Assembly: GCF_000355765.4 (NCBI RefSeq)
Contig: NZ_CP021106.3
Span: 1,769,137 to 1,833,136, forward strand
From: Nitrosospira lacus
GTDB taxonomy: Bacteria > Pseudomonadota > Gammaproteobacteria > Burkholderiales > Nitrosomonadaceae
Direction of reading: 5' to 3'
DNA: 64,000 bases
The notes beneath the pieces are model-generated. The model was not told where the DNA came from, did no database searches, and worked only from the letters and a program-made list of their open reading frames with translations. A program made the position numbers and the translations under genes. Below are positions 1 to 8,048 of the stretch, in pieces; the first letter of the stretch is position 1; each line of letters opens with the position of its first letter.

Positions 1-1094
1 TGAAAGCGCACGTGTATATGCGAGAAAGACTGGGGCATGAGGCCATCACGCGACATGGTGAACAAGACACGGGTTTGCCCGTAAATCATCATTAAAACGA
101 CCGAGGGGAGGGCGATAATGGCGGCGGAGGCCACCCAGTTGCCAATAACGGGGTAACCCACCGCGCGCAGTACAAACGCCAAAGGCTCCTTGGATTGCGA
201 TAGCTCCCCACCGGGCTGGGCGCCGACAGCGCCGACTGCCGCATAGGCGACGATCAGATAAAAAATCGTGCAGATACCCAATGATCCTATCAGCCCAATC
301 GGCACATTACGGTTAGGATTGCGGGTTTCTTCGGCCGCGGTGGAGACTGCATCGAAGCCGATGTAGGCAAAAAAGATGGAGGCGGCCGCGCCCAGCACTC
401 CGATTCCGGAAGCCGGGGTACCCCAGCCGTTGGGCAGCATGGGCTCGAAGTGGATTGCGTTGACAGCCGGCAGGGCCAGAACAATAAATGCCGTGAGGGC
501 GATAATTTTAACGACCACCAGAACGGCGGTGAACCTGGCGCTCTTTGCGGTGCCGATGATCAGGAGAAAAGTGACGAAAAGCGAAACCAGAAATGCCAGC
601 AGATTGAAGCCGCCGGCGGAGGTTGTGCCATCCGCCAGGACAATGGTGTCGCGCGGCCCAGCGGTCAAGGCCAAGGGCAGGCCATAGCCGATCTCGTGCA
701 GAAAGCCGTTAATGTAGCCGGACCATCCGACAGCCACGGCGGCCGCCGCGACCGCATACTCCAGAATAAGCGCCCAGCCCACCATCCAGGCGATCAATTC
801 GCCAAATACCGCGTAAGAGTAGGTATAGGCCGATCCCGCCACCGGCACTATGGCGGCAATTTCGGAATATACCAGGGCCGCCAGCGCGCAAATGAATCCG
901 GCTATGACGAAAGAATACATCATGCCGGGACCCGCTTTCTCGGCCGCGACCGAGGTCAATACAAAAATGCCCGTGCCGATGATGGCCCCGATACCCAGCA
1001 TGGTGAGATCAAATGCTCCCAGTTGGCGTTTGAGCCCCCTCGTTTTGGCTGACTCCAGTATATGGTCCAGGGATTTGACGCGATCAAACAGCAT
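1..1094 (-). CDS. APC-family amino acid permease (3' end beyond window)
   Basis: Inner-membrane amino-acid/cation symporter of the APC superfamily. About 364 codons are visible on the minus strand before the window edge cuts the C-terminus. The start is ATG at 1094, preceded by GGAAGAG about seven bases upstream. The N-terminus (LKRQLGAFDLTMLGIGAIIG) is the classic APC first helix with its G-rich substrate-binding break, and helix 6 carries FFAYIGFDAVSTAAEE, another family hallmark with the unwound GFD segment. At least nine hydrophobic helices can be read. It most resembles the CAT/YfnA-type permeases of about 460-500 residues, so roughly 100 residues are missing. Substrate cannot be told. 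It is convergent with nothing here and shares its orientation with the downstream-lying glycosylase gene, from which it is separated by only 39 bases at its 5' side. Confidence 0.9.
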   Translation of the reverse strand, partial: MLFDRVKSLDHILESAKTRGLKRQLGAFDLTMLGIGAIIGTGIFVLTSVAAEKAGPGMMYSFVIAGFICALAALVYSEIAAIVPVAGSAYTYSYAVFGELIAWMVGWALILEYAVAAAAVAVGWSGYINGFLHEIGYGLPLALTAGPRDTIVLADGTTSAGGFNLLAFLVSLFVTFLLIIGTAKSARFTAVLVVVKIIALTAFIVLALPAVNAIHFEPMLPNGWGTPASGIGVLGAAASIFFAYIGFDAVSTAAEETRNPNRNVPIGLIGSLGICTIFYLIVAYAAVGAVGAQPGGELSQSKEPLAFVLRAVGYPVIGNWVASAAIIALPSVVLMMIYGQTRVLFTMSRDGLMPQSFSHIHVRF

Positions 1095-1133
1095 CTTGCT
1101 CTTCCATTTTAAAAATCATGACAATAAAGTCTG

Positions 1134-1790
1134 TTATTTTCTTTTCTTGTAGCCAGGCAACGCGGAAACCTGCCACAGATACCAGGCCGCTATTGTCCGG
1201 TAAGGTCGGCAAGGCAGACCGGCATTTTCCATTTCCCGGCGACTGGGCAGGGTATCGAGGGATTTCAGGAACCGGTATCCCTCGCGTATGCCAAAATCGT
1301 CAGCGGGCATGACATCCAGCCGCCCGAGCGTATAGATGAGCAGCATTTCCACCGTCCAGCGGCCGATGCCCGGCAGTTCGGTGAGCCGGGCAATCAGTTC
1401 ATCGTCGGACATCCCATTCGCGATATCCCGCGCCGGTACCAGGCCGCTCAATGCGCCTTTCGCAATGCCGCAGATGGTGTCGATCTTGCGCGCGGAAAAA
1501 CCGCAGGCGCGAAGATCATCGAATTCGGTGGTCAATATCTGATCCGGATGTGGAAACCGGCATGGCGAATACATGCCCAGGAATCTTGCAATGATCGCAT
1601 CGGCTGCGCGTGCGTGGAGCTGCTGGTAGGCAACAGCCCTGATCAAGGCCTCGTAAGGCTCGCGCGCCGGTTGCGATCGATGCGTGCATGGCCCGGCAAG
1701 CTCTATCAGCCGCGCCCAATCTTCATCGATCAGCGAGAGATGGTCAATGGCAAATTGATGGCTTTCAGCTTGCGCTTTCGTATCTGTCAT
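1134..1790 (-). CDS. DNA-3-methyladenine glycosylase II (AlkA/HhH-GPD family)
   Basis: Base-excision repair glycosylase that removes alkylated purines. The 218-residue protein has the helix-hairpin-helix (LPGIGRWTVEM, residues 139-149) followed by the GPD loop with the catalytic aspartate (MPADDFGIRE; second Asp, about 165). It is the short bacterial/yeast-MAG-like form without AlkA's N-terminal TBP-like domain. The open frame extends upstream to 1982, but the 5' part reads like non-coding sequence; ATG at 1790 is preferred, with a modest AAAGAAC ribosome site. It ends 39 bases before the permease start on the same strand. An ada remnant and alkB lie within 3 kb, so this was probably part of an adaptive-response neighbourhood. 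Confidence 0.88.
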   Translation of the reverse strand: MTDTKAQAESHQFAIDHLSLIDEDWARLIELAGPCTHRSQPAREPYEALIRAVAYQQLHARAADAIIARFLGMYSPCRFPHPDQILTTEFDDLRACGFSARKIDTICGIAKGALSGLVPARDIANGMSDDELIARLTELPGIGRWTVEMLLIYTLGRLDVMPADDFGIREGYRFLKSLDTLPSRREMENAGLPCRPYRTIAAWYLWQVSALPGYKKRK

Positions 1791-2692
1791 AAAATGGCGT
1801 TCTTTCAATACGAGGGGTTGTGCGGGATGGAAAAGTGGGGCGTATCCATCGGAGCCTCGCACCAAAACGACCCGTTGAACCATGACCGGACCGGTGCACC
1901 TTTTTTTCGGTGAGTTGCGGAAATAACCCGGTGACGGGTTGCGTCTTGCTCCACCCATCTGCAAAAAACCGTATAGAGGCATATTTATTTTTTATTTTCA
2001 ATCAGGCTGCCGTGCGTACCGGTCCTTTGCGCGCGGCCCAATTGGCATATGGTACGGCAGGAGAGCTCGCATGACCGGCAAGGCCGGAGCAAGCAGCCAG
2101 TGAATGATATCACTTGCCTGCCCGATAATCCTGTGGAAGCGGTCGGGTTTCCATGGTTCCGGCAGGAAAACAGGATAGGGGTTAAAGTCGTTTCGCGTGG
2201 CTGATGTTGCTGTTGCCGCCTTTGGCCTGTATGCAAATATGCGGATAGCAACATGAACCTGAAAATGTACGTGCACTCTTGCCGAAAGAACGCCGCAAGA
2301 GCCGGGTAACGAACTACGCACGCACTCGAGCCGGACGTTGCGAGGTGCGGGGCGGCGAATCATTCAGACGGGCGATAATGCGGGCGGTTTATGATGGATA
2401 GTCTGATGGCTTCCGGTCATCGATTATCCTGATCCGGAAATTGACCACTCATGTTTCATTTCAGTATGATGATTTACAAAGGCTTTTTTTATCGCCGGAT
2501 TTTCATCTTGCGGTGAGTTCGTTACAACTGCCGGAGCCGGGATTATTTCAACTTGCCCTGAATCGGCAGGAGTAAGATACGTAATGATCTGGCTGGAATA
2601 TCAATAGCTTCACACGATGCACCGGATGCCGGATCTGATGGCGCACATGTTGAACGTTGATGGGAATTACCTTTAACGAATGGAGGATCATG
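1791..2692. other. Intergenic region, no gene supported
   Basis: About 900 bases between the divergent glycosylase and alcohol dehydrogenase genes. Two overlapping minus-strand frames (ending 1985 and 1998) are open for 90-120 codons but have no ribosome site, no domain and high Arg/Pro/His content typical of chance frames. No RNA gene or repeat was recognised. Confidence 0.5.
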
Positions 2693-3703
2693 ATGAGCGA
2701 GATTCACGGATGGGCCGCGCACGGCGCTAAACAGAAGCTGGAGCCTTTCACCTTCGATGCCGGTCCGCTGGCACCGGAGGAGGTGGAGATGGCCGTTGAG
2801 TATTGCGGTCTCTGCCATTCCGATCTTTCGATTCTCAACAACGACTGGGGCTTATCCCGATACCCTGTCATACTGGGACATGAGGCGGTGGGGCGGATCG
2901 TCGCGACAGGCGATTATGTCAAGGGATTGCACATCGGGCAGCGCGTCGGCATCGGGTGGAGCGCGGGTAGCTGCATGCACTGCCATGAGTGCATGACCGG
3001 CAATCACAATCTTTGCCCGGAAGTGGCGGCGACCATCATCGGACATCACGGCGGCTTCGCGGACAGACTGAGGGCTCATTGGGCATGGACGATTCCACTG
3101 CCTGACGCGCTCGATATTTCCTCCGCGGGCCCGCTGCTTTGTGGCGGGATCACGGTGTTTGCCCCATTGCTTAGGCATGGAGTGAAGCCGACGGACCGGG
3201 TGGGGGTTGTGGGTATCGGAGGTCTGGGTCACCTTGCCCTTAAATTTGCCAATGCCTGGGGTTGCGAGGTGACGGCCTTCACGTCCAACGTATCGAAGAT
3301 CGAGGAGTTACGGGCATTAGGAGCGCATCGGGTTGTGTCAAGCCGTAACAGCACGGAAATTCTCGCGGCGGCCAACTCGCTCGATTTTCTGCTTATCACC
3401 GTGAATACGCCCCTGGACTGGACTGCGCTGCTCAAGACGCTGAAACCGAATGGCCGCATGCATGTGGTAGGCGCGGTCCTGGAGCCGATGCCCATTTCCG
3501 CCTTCGACCTGATCATGAGCCAGAAAAGTATTTCAGGATCGCCAACGGGGGATCCTTCCGCAATTTCGGCCATGCTGGATTTTGCCGCGCGTCATGGTAT
3601 CGCGCCGCAGGTGGAACATTTTCCGCTGAGCAGGGTGAATGAGGCAATCGAGCATCTTGCGGCGGGCAAGGCACGATATCGCGTTGTTCTGGACGTTGCA
3701 TGA
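2693..3703 (+). CDS. Zinc-dependent alcohol dehydrogenase (MDR, cinnamyl-type)
   Basis: Cytosolic NAD(P)-dependent medium-chain alcohol/aldehyde oxidoreductase of 336 residues. The catalytic zinc ligands are visible as CGLCHSD (Cys38) and GHE (His63-Glu64); the structural zinc site has four cysteines at 94, 97, 100 and 108 (CMHCHECMTGNHNLC). The Rossmann fold begins at GVVGIGGLGHLALK. The CGLCHSD motif and overall order match the YahK/YjgB cinnamyl-alcohol-dehydrogenase-like group, so aldehyde reduction is the likeliest role, though the substrate is not evident. GGAGG at 2682-2686 lies six bases before ATG 2693; an ATG at 2690 is too close to it and the frame's first ATG (2657) has no ribosome site. 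The stop overlaps the first codon of the ada remnant. Confidence 0.9.
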   Translation: MSEIHGWAAHGAKQKLEPFTFDAGPLAPEEVEMAVEYCGLCHSDLSILNNDWGLSRYPVILGHEAVGRIVATGDYVKGLHIGQRVGIGWSAGSCMHCHECMTGNHNLCPEVAATIIGHHGGFADRLRAHWAWTIPLPDALDISSAGPLLCGGITVFAPLLRHGVKPTDRVGVVGIGGLGHLALKFANAWGCEVTAFTSNVSKIEELRALGAHRVVSSRNSTEILAAANSLDFLLITVNTPLDWTALLKTLKPNGRMHVVGAVLEPMPISAFDLIMSQKSISGSPTGDPSAISAMLDFAARHGIAPQVEHFPLSRVNEAIEHLAAGKARYRVVLDVA

Positions 3704-4113
3704 GGGAGGCTGCGCCGAGCCGGGAGGACCTGGCAAAATGCGTAGGAGTGAGCCGCTTTCATTTCCATTGCTTGTTCAGACAAGGCACCGGATTGACGCC
3801 AAGGCAATGTGCGGCGGCGCGGCGCGAGAACAAGGTACGCAATGAATTCGGCCAGGGTGGCACCAGCAGCCGTTTCTATGAGAAGTCGAGCTAAGTCCTG
3901 GGCATGACGCCAACCTGCTACCCTGCTGGCGGTGCCCATGCGGAAATCCATTTTGCCATGGGCGAGTGCTCGCTCGGAGCGCTACTCGTGGCAAAAAGCG
4001 ACCAGGATATCTGCGCAATTCTTCGGGGCGATGATCCCGGCAAACTGGCGCGCGTCCTGGAAGACAGCTTTCCTCACGCCAACCTGATTGGCGGCCTGCA
4101 TCGGGGCTTGTAG
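3700..4113 (+). pseudogene. ada: ada remnant (methylated-DNA-protein-cysteine methyltransferase, AraC and linker part)
   Basis: Decayed middle of an Ada regulator/methyltransferase. Residues from REDLAKCVGVSRFHFH onward match Ada's AraC-type helix-turn-helix, continuing through LFRQGTGLTPRQ to RNEF. About 15 codons of the second helix-turn-helix are missing in frame before TSSRFYEKS. An in-frame TAA at 3892-3894 then interrupts the chain. Reading resumes in the same frame with VLGMTPTCYPAGGAHAEI and MGECSLGALLVAKS, which is the start of Ada's C-terminal domain, and ends at DSFPHANLIGG. The N-terminal Cys-phosphotriester domain and the C-terminal PCHR active site are absent. It is therefore truncated at both ends, internally deleted and nonsense-mutated, and cannot be a working transferase. 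alkB follows 140 bases later, as in ada-alkB operons. Confidence 0.85.
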
Positions 4114-4252
4114 AGCGAGCATGTCTTTCCGATTCGATCACCATACTGCTGTCCAAGCCGAGCCAGGATTTCATGGGTGAATTCTGCATTCTTCGGGTCA
4201 TCCTCACAGTGCGGCATCATTTTCCGCGATGCAACCTGGAGGGACGAACAGC

Positions 4253-4912
4253 ATGACGCCGGATCTGTTCGAATTCGAGGAAAGGCAGCGATGCCGGAAG
4301 TGGCGTGAGGAACTATGCCCTGGCGCAGTGGTGTTGCACGGCTTCGCGGCGCAGGATGATACGGCCATCTTCGCGGCGCTGCATGGTGTCACCGGCGAGG
4401 CGGCGTTTCGCCATATGATCACACCGGGTGGTTTCCGCATGTCGGTGGCGCTGACCAACTGTGGCGCCTATGGCTGGGTGTCGGATCGCACCGGCTATCG
4501 CTATGATGCGACAGACCCGGAAAGCGGCAAACCCTGGCCGCGCATGCCGGGCGTATTCCTGAAACTGGCGCAAAAAGCGGCGGCAAGCGCCGGTTTCGAG
4601 GATTTCGAGCCTGATGCGTGCCTCGTCAATCGCTACGAGCCGGGGGCGCGGCTGTCGTTGCATCAGGATAAGAACGAGCGCGATTTTGGCGCACCCATTG
4701 TTTCCGTTTCACTGGGGCTTCCAGCCATTTTTCTGTGGGGTGGTTTGCGGCGGGAGGACAGGCCTGTACGCATACCGCTGATGCATGGCGATGTCATGGT
4801 ATGGGGCGGACCGTCAAGGCTGTGTTATCATGGGGTTCTGGCGCTCAAGGAAGGAAATCATCCTTTGATGGGCGGTTATCGCATCAATCTGACCTTTCGT
4901 AAAGCGACTTGA
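4253..4912 (+). CDS. alkB: Alpha-ketoglutarate-dependent DNA dioxygenase AlkB
   Basis: Fe(II)/2-oxoglutarate oxygenase that directly demethylates 1-methyladenine and 3-methylcytosine in DNA. The 219-residue length equals the family norm. Iron ligands are His137 and Asp139 (LHQDKNERD) and His193 (CYHGV); the 2-oxoglutarate clamp is RINLTFR near 210-216. The substrate-site block MSVALTNCGAYGW and NRYEPGA are also typical. Start ATG 4253 is chosen because GGAGGG ends nine bases upstream; the frame runs eight codons further to 4229. It follows the ada remnant on the same strand, so its original inducer is gone and present expression control is unclear. Confidence 0.93.
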   Translation: MTPDLFEFEERQRCRKWREELCPGAVVLHGFAAQDDTAIFAALHGVTGEAAFRHMITPGGFRMSVALTNCGAYGWVSDRTGYRYDATDPESGKPWPRMPGVFLKLAQKAAASAGFEDFEPDACLVNRYEPGARLSLHQDKNERDFGAPIVSVSLGLPAIFLWGGLRREDRPVRIPLMHGDVMVWGGPSRLCYHGVLALKEGNHPLMGGYRINLTFRKAT

Positions 4913-5208
4913 GGAATTTCGCCGGCACGCTTCCGCGTTTTTATTTAAAAACACCTGAATTTATGGCCGTAACAGTAAGAATTCAAAGAAGCGGCGTGCA
5001 CACCGACTCAGCTCAATCTCTTTTGGGTCGTATTCCCCGCCGCTTGCGGCGTCAAAAATTGACCAAACTCTATGAGCAATACCCCTCTCATTAGGGTGGA
5101 GTTGGTTATTTATCAAATACTTGCGATTCCAGAAGAATGAACCAGGATCATTTCCATTTGGTAATGGCCTGCTGATGGTCTCCGCAGCTGGAAGACAGGA
5201 GAATCAAT

Positions 5209-5892
5209 ATGATTCCAAGATTTTTCCCCAATGTGTTCTACCCGGGATGCGTGGTACTAATGGCCTTGGTATTTTTGCCAGCCGCCCATGCCCAGCAAAC
5301 CGGCAACATCTCCGGTGATGCGTGGCAACCCCATCGCCCTGACAATCAGCCGAAACAAAAGGAGGCCATCTCCGGCGGTGCATGTATCGTCCAGACGGGA
5401 GCTTTCCCGGTTGGCTTCAATGCATATGTGGTCCCGGACGGCGATCATCCTTCCTATCCTCCGTTTTGCTCTCCAGTGCCGGCAGGTCCCCTCAATCTGG
5501 TTATAGATATACTGGCACCAGACATGCGTGAAGCGCCGCTCGCTGTGAGGCTGATGAAAATAGAAGGCGGGGAAGAGCGTGAGGTATTGTCGGTACCCGC
5601 AAAAGAATACACATCCGGAAACATTCCCCTCGCAGTTAATCTAGAGCCACTCGGTAAATATAATGTCCTGCTGATTGGCAATGATGCCTCGGGAAACGTC
5701 AACAGCCTGGTTAGCATTCCTCTGGATGTACGAAAAACGGGGGATTTTGTTCATACGGGAAATGGAGGCACGGGCTGGGGTTTCCTGGTACTGGTAGTAG
5801 GCCTTGCGGGACTCACCGGCGGTGTGATCCATTTCTGGCGTCCCAAACCCAAGCCAGTTGTCACGCATACGCGTACGGGGGGAACGGGTTAA
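5209..5892 (+). CDS. Exported protein with C-terminal membrane anchor, function unknown
   Basis: A 227-residue protein that I do not recognise. A signal peptide is clear (hydrophobic stretch to LPAAHA-QQ around residue 28), followed by an ectodomain of about 150 residues with three cysteines. The C-terminal helix WGFLVLVVGLAGLTGGVIHF is followed by a short basic tail (RPKPKP), so it is probably held in the inner membrane with its bulk in the periplasm. The ectodomain fragments LNLVIDILAPDM and PLAVNLEPLGKYNVLLIGNDASGN suggest a beta-sandwich. AGGAGA lies seven bases before the ATG. It stands alone, with the next gene convergent. Confidence 0.7.
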   Translation: MIPRFFPNVFYPGCVVLMALVFLPAAHAQQTGNISGDAWQPHRPDNQPKQKEAISGGACIVQTGAFPVGFNAYVVPDGDHPSYPPFCSPVPAGPLNLVIDILAPDMREAPLAVRLMKIEGGEEREVLSVPAKEYTSGNIPLAVNLEPLGKYNVLLIGNDASGNVNSLVSIPLDVRKTGDFVHTGNGGTGWGFLVLVVGLAGLTGGVIHFWRPKPKPVVTHTRTGGTG

Positions 5893-5920
5893 CTCCGGGA
5901 TTCGCGTATTTCGGGGTTGT

Positions 5921-6115
5921 TTATGTACGGCGCCGCATAAGCGAGCCATCCTCGAAGTTTTCAAGATGAAAATAGTCGAATGGAGTAGTCGCGAATGGAC
6001 TATCCGCAAAGGAAAAATACGGCGTGGGTCCGATCGTTGCCCCATTTGCCACCAACGGGCTTGTCAGCAGCACCACGGCGGAGAAGGTGGACAGGGCTGT
6101 ACCCAGGTTTTTCAT
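5921..6115 (-). CDS. Short secreted protein, probably a truncated PEP-CTERM-family N-terminus
   Basis: A 64-residue frame with a strong signal peptide (MKNLGTALSTFSAVVLLTSP, cleavage likely after ANG/A). The mature part, PYFSFADSPFATTPFDYFHL followed by ENFEDGSL, resembles the start of secreted proteins found among PEP-CTERM sets (from memory of the family, not a search). The frame then stops after MRRRT with no sorting domain, so it reads as the beginning of a longer gene whose body was lost. GAGGAT lies six bases before ATG 6115. It may still produce a small exported peptide. It is oriented toward the exported-protein gene ending at 5892. Confidence 0.5.
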   Translation of the reverse strand: MKNLGTALSTFSAVVLLTSPLVANGATIGPTPYFSFADSPFATTPFDYFHLENFEDGSLMRRRT

Positions 6116-6278
6116 GGGATATCCTCAGGATGGATAAATGAAGTTCTATAATCCATCACAAGCATATTCTGTGCATTTCTGATAAGCCGCTGTAACAATT
6201 CGATTTATAAATTCACCGAAAGGCCGGTTGTGAGAATATGTTAAAAATCCCTGCACTTACCTCTCTTTGTATTCAGTT

Positions 6279-7259
6279 TCATACGCTCAATGCGTCGTAG
6301 GTATAGAATTTACTGATATCCAGCATTTCCGCCGGAGTGGTCGTGCCCGACAGCAGGGAATTCAAGGTGTCATTGAGGCGGTGGCCCCGCAGGCTGGCAG
6401 GTTCGGATTGCGCCGGCACGTAGATGCGGCCATGACCCTCGGGCGGTGGCTGCATCCAGCGCTCCCAGATGCGATCCACATTGCAATGATTAAGATAAAA
6501 CACAGGATCATTGGGTGAGGTGGAAGGCGACATGTCTCCCCCTATGAACACATGGACCCGGTTATGCAGGCTCGGAGGCGGAATCTGCGGCTGGTTTTGC
6601 CAGCCTTCGACGAGGTTGCGGAAGCCGGGGGAAGCGGTATTCCAGGGAGCGGCATCATAAACAGATTGACCGACTGCGGCGGCCGTGTGGGCTTTCCTCG
6701 GCAAGCGGGTCGTCTGAACACCCAGTTGCCGGCGCAGACCGCGGTTCACCTGTACCAACTGCCCGGTTGCGCCGCTTGCGGTAATGCGAACGCGCCAGGA
6801 GCCTGGATTGGCGGGATCGAACGCGAATGGACCGGTGGTCACCGGTATCCCCGTGCCCCCCATGCAGTTGACGGCCCAGATCGGCGCTCTCCGCTGACGA
6901 GCGGATGATAATTGACCGTCTTGTGCCCAATCCCAGTACGGCAAGCCAAAGGTCAGGTCATTGCCAAGCACGCGCTGGAGATTCATTTCCAGTTGCAGCA
7001 GCATGAACCGGTGCCACGGAAGAAACACGGGACCCCGATGGGCGGCATTCCGGTCACTCTGGGTGGACGGAGTAAATGTTGTCATCGCAACGTGATGCCA
7101 AACCACGAAGAGGTCATAGGTGCTGACTGGCTGGGAGGTGCCGCTGATGCCCAGGTCTGAAGTCGTGGGTCCGGGGAATTCATTCTTCAATAATTTTACC
7201 CCCTGGATATACTTGTCACGCGCGGTCGCGCTGGTCAGGATATTTTCTCGTATCGCCAT
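6279..7259 (-). CDS. Tyrosinase (type-3 copper monophenol/diphenol oxidase)
   Basis: Binuclear-copper oxidase that hydroxylates monophenols and oxidises o-diphenols to quinones. The 326-residue protein shows the CuA histidines (VWHH at 55-56, AHRG at 74, PWHRF at 83) and the CuB set (HNRVH at 232/236 and NDPVFYLNHCNVDRIWERW with His258). Length and motif order fit bacterial tyrosinases or the central domain of hemocyanin-like enzymes. No signal peptide is visible. AGGAGA precedes the ATG by five bases. The upstream gene, a His-rich protein, ends only 15 bases away on the same strand, so the two form an operon. The product could be a melanin-like pigment or a modified protein; the sequence does not say which. 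Confidence 0.9.
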   Translation of the reverse strand: MAIRENILTSATARDKYIQGVKLLKNEFPGPTTSDLGISGTSQPVSTYDLFVVWHHVAMTTFTPSTQSDRNAAHRGPVFLPWHRFMLLQLEMNLQRVLGNDLTFGLPYWDWAQDGQLSSARQRRAPIWAVNCMGGTGIPVTTGPFAFDPANPGSWRVRITASGATGQLVQVNRGLRRQLGVQTTRLPRKAHTAAAVGQSVYDAAPWNTASPGFRNLVEGWQNQPQIPPPSLHNRVHVFIGGDMSPSTSPNDPVFYLNHCNVDRIWERWMQPPPEGHGRIYVPAQSEPASLRGHRLNDTLNSLLSGTTTPAEMLDISKFYTYDALSV

Positions 7260-7274
7260 GGCATTCTCCTGTAT

Positions 7275-7733
7275 CTACTTGTGGTCAGCGTGGGGTTTCT
7301 TGCCGGTTTTTCCGGCCGGAGCCGCTGGGGCCGCCGGTGTTGCCGGTGCCGGCTTGGAGCGAGACCTGGTTTTGGTTGCATGAGCGCCATGCGCTGAGGG
7401 CTTGGCCCCGGCAGCAGGGAAGTCGTCAGGAAAGACATCGATCAATTGCTTGACCATGTCGATTGCGGAAGCAAAGCTCATATTCGGTATCGGGTGATAA
7501 TGAACGTTTCCATCATTGGTGACCCCCATATGCCCGGTGACCGGGGTACCATCGACTTCTATCTGATAGGTCGTGCGGATAATGATATGGTGACCTTCGT
7601 AGTCCGCCTCGCGGATGGTTTCGGACGTTGCATGGTGATGTCCTTGTGTTCCCTCTACCTGGGCGGCATGTTTCTTTACATATGAACCTATCGACTTTAC
7701 AGTCGGCCGCGTGATGGAATTCTTGCCTGCCAT
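7275..7733 (-). CDS. Histidine-rich tyrosinase-operon protein, possible copper-delivery partner
   Basis: A 152-residue protein without a recognised domain name. Residues 27-85 are histidine-rich (EGTQGHHHATSE, YEGHHIIIRTTYQIEV, TGHMGV, NVHYHPIPNM). The C-terminal 40 residues are a low-complexity Ala/Pro/Lys tail ending in KPHADHK. It lies 15 bases upstream of the tyrosinase start in the same operon. In Streptomyces, tyrosinase needs a small His-containing caddie protein (MelC1) to load copper and leave the active site accessible; the position and His content suggest an analogous role. That is inference, since I see no sequence match to MelC1 and no signal peptide. Its ribosome site is unusually perfect (see separate entry). 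Confidence 0.65.
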   Translation of the reverse strand: MAGKNSITRPTVKSIGSYVKKHAAQVEGTQGHHHATSETIREADYEGHHIIIRTTYQIEVDGTPVTGHMGVTNDGNVHYHPIPNMSFASAIDMVKQLIDVFPDDFPAAGAKPSAHGAHATKTRSRSKPAPATPAAPAAPAGKTGKKPHADHK

Positions 7734-7746
7734 GGATCACCTCCTT
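7734..7746 (-). promoter_or_regulatory. Full-length Shine-Dalgarno sequence of the tyrosinase operon
   Basis: Read on the minus strand this is AAGGAGGTGATCC directly before ATG 7733. It is the full complement of the bacterial 16S rRNA 3' tail, with six bases between AAGGAGG and the start codon. Most genes here have only four to six matching bases, so this implies very efficient initiation. Confidence 0.8.
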
Positions 7747-8026
7747 ATGAAATTTAACCATTCAACCTGAATCCGACAGGCTGACCGCTCATTCCCCGGC
7801 TTGTTGCCGTCGCCGCATCCCGCTTCTCCGGGGTCGCACCTTTCTTTGGAATGCCCTGCTGCGCCCCGGATAATCGGAACCGGCACATGTTATTTACTAT
7901 AGATAAGTGTCGTGAAAAAGCAAGGAGCAGGAGTGGGCCGCCGGGAATTACCGGAATTCCGGGCTGCCATGCGGCGAAGCGTGATGGAGTAGCGGGGGAA
8001 GCGGGGCCCGGCGAGGTATGGGTGGC
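7747..8026. other. Intergenic region upstream of the tyrosinase operon
   Basis: About 280 bases that should contain the promoter of the tyrosinase operon. A 62-codon plus-strand frame (7851-8039) is open but has no ribosome site or protein-like composition. No other feature was recognised. Confidence 0.4.
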
Positions 8027-8048
8027 TAGGGCCTGTTAACAGGCCCTA
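8027..8048. repeat. 22-bp perfect palindrome overlapping the stop of the sugar transferase gene
   Basis: An uninterrupted inverted repeat centred on GTTAAC (half-site TAGGGCCTGTT), including the stop codon of the minus-strand sugar transferase. It could form a hairpin at the mRNA 3' end, but no T-run follows, so an intrinsic terminator is not certain. A protein-binding site is an alternative. Confidence 0.6.

Noticed and set aside
1998-2363. Minus-strand frame of 121 codons upstream of the glycosylase gene
   Set aside because: No ribosome site, no domain, an overlapping alternative frame of similar length, and skewed Arg/Pro/His content.
4909-5094. 61-codon frame overlapping the end of alkB
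   Set aside because: Overlaps the stop codon with no ribosome site distinct from coding sequence and no recognisable protein pattern.
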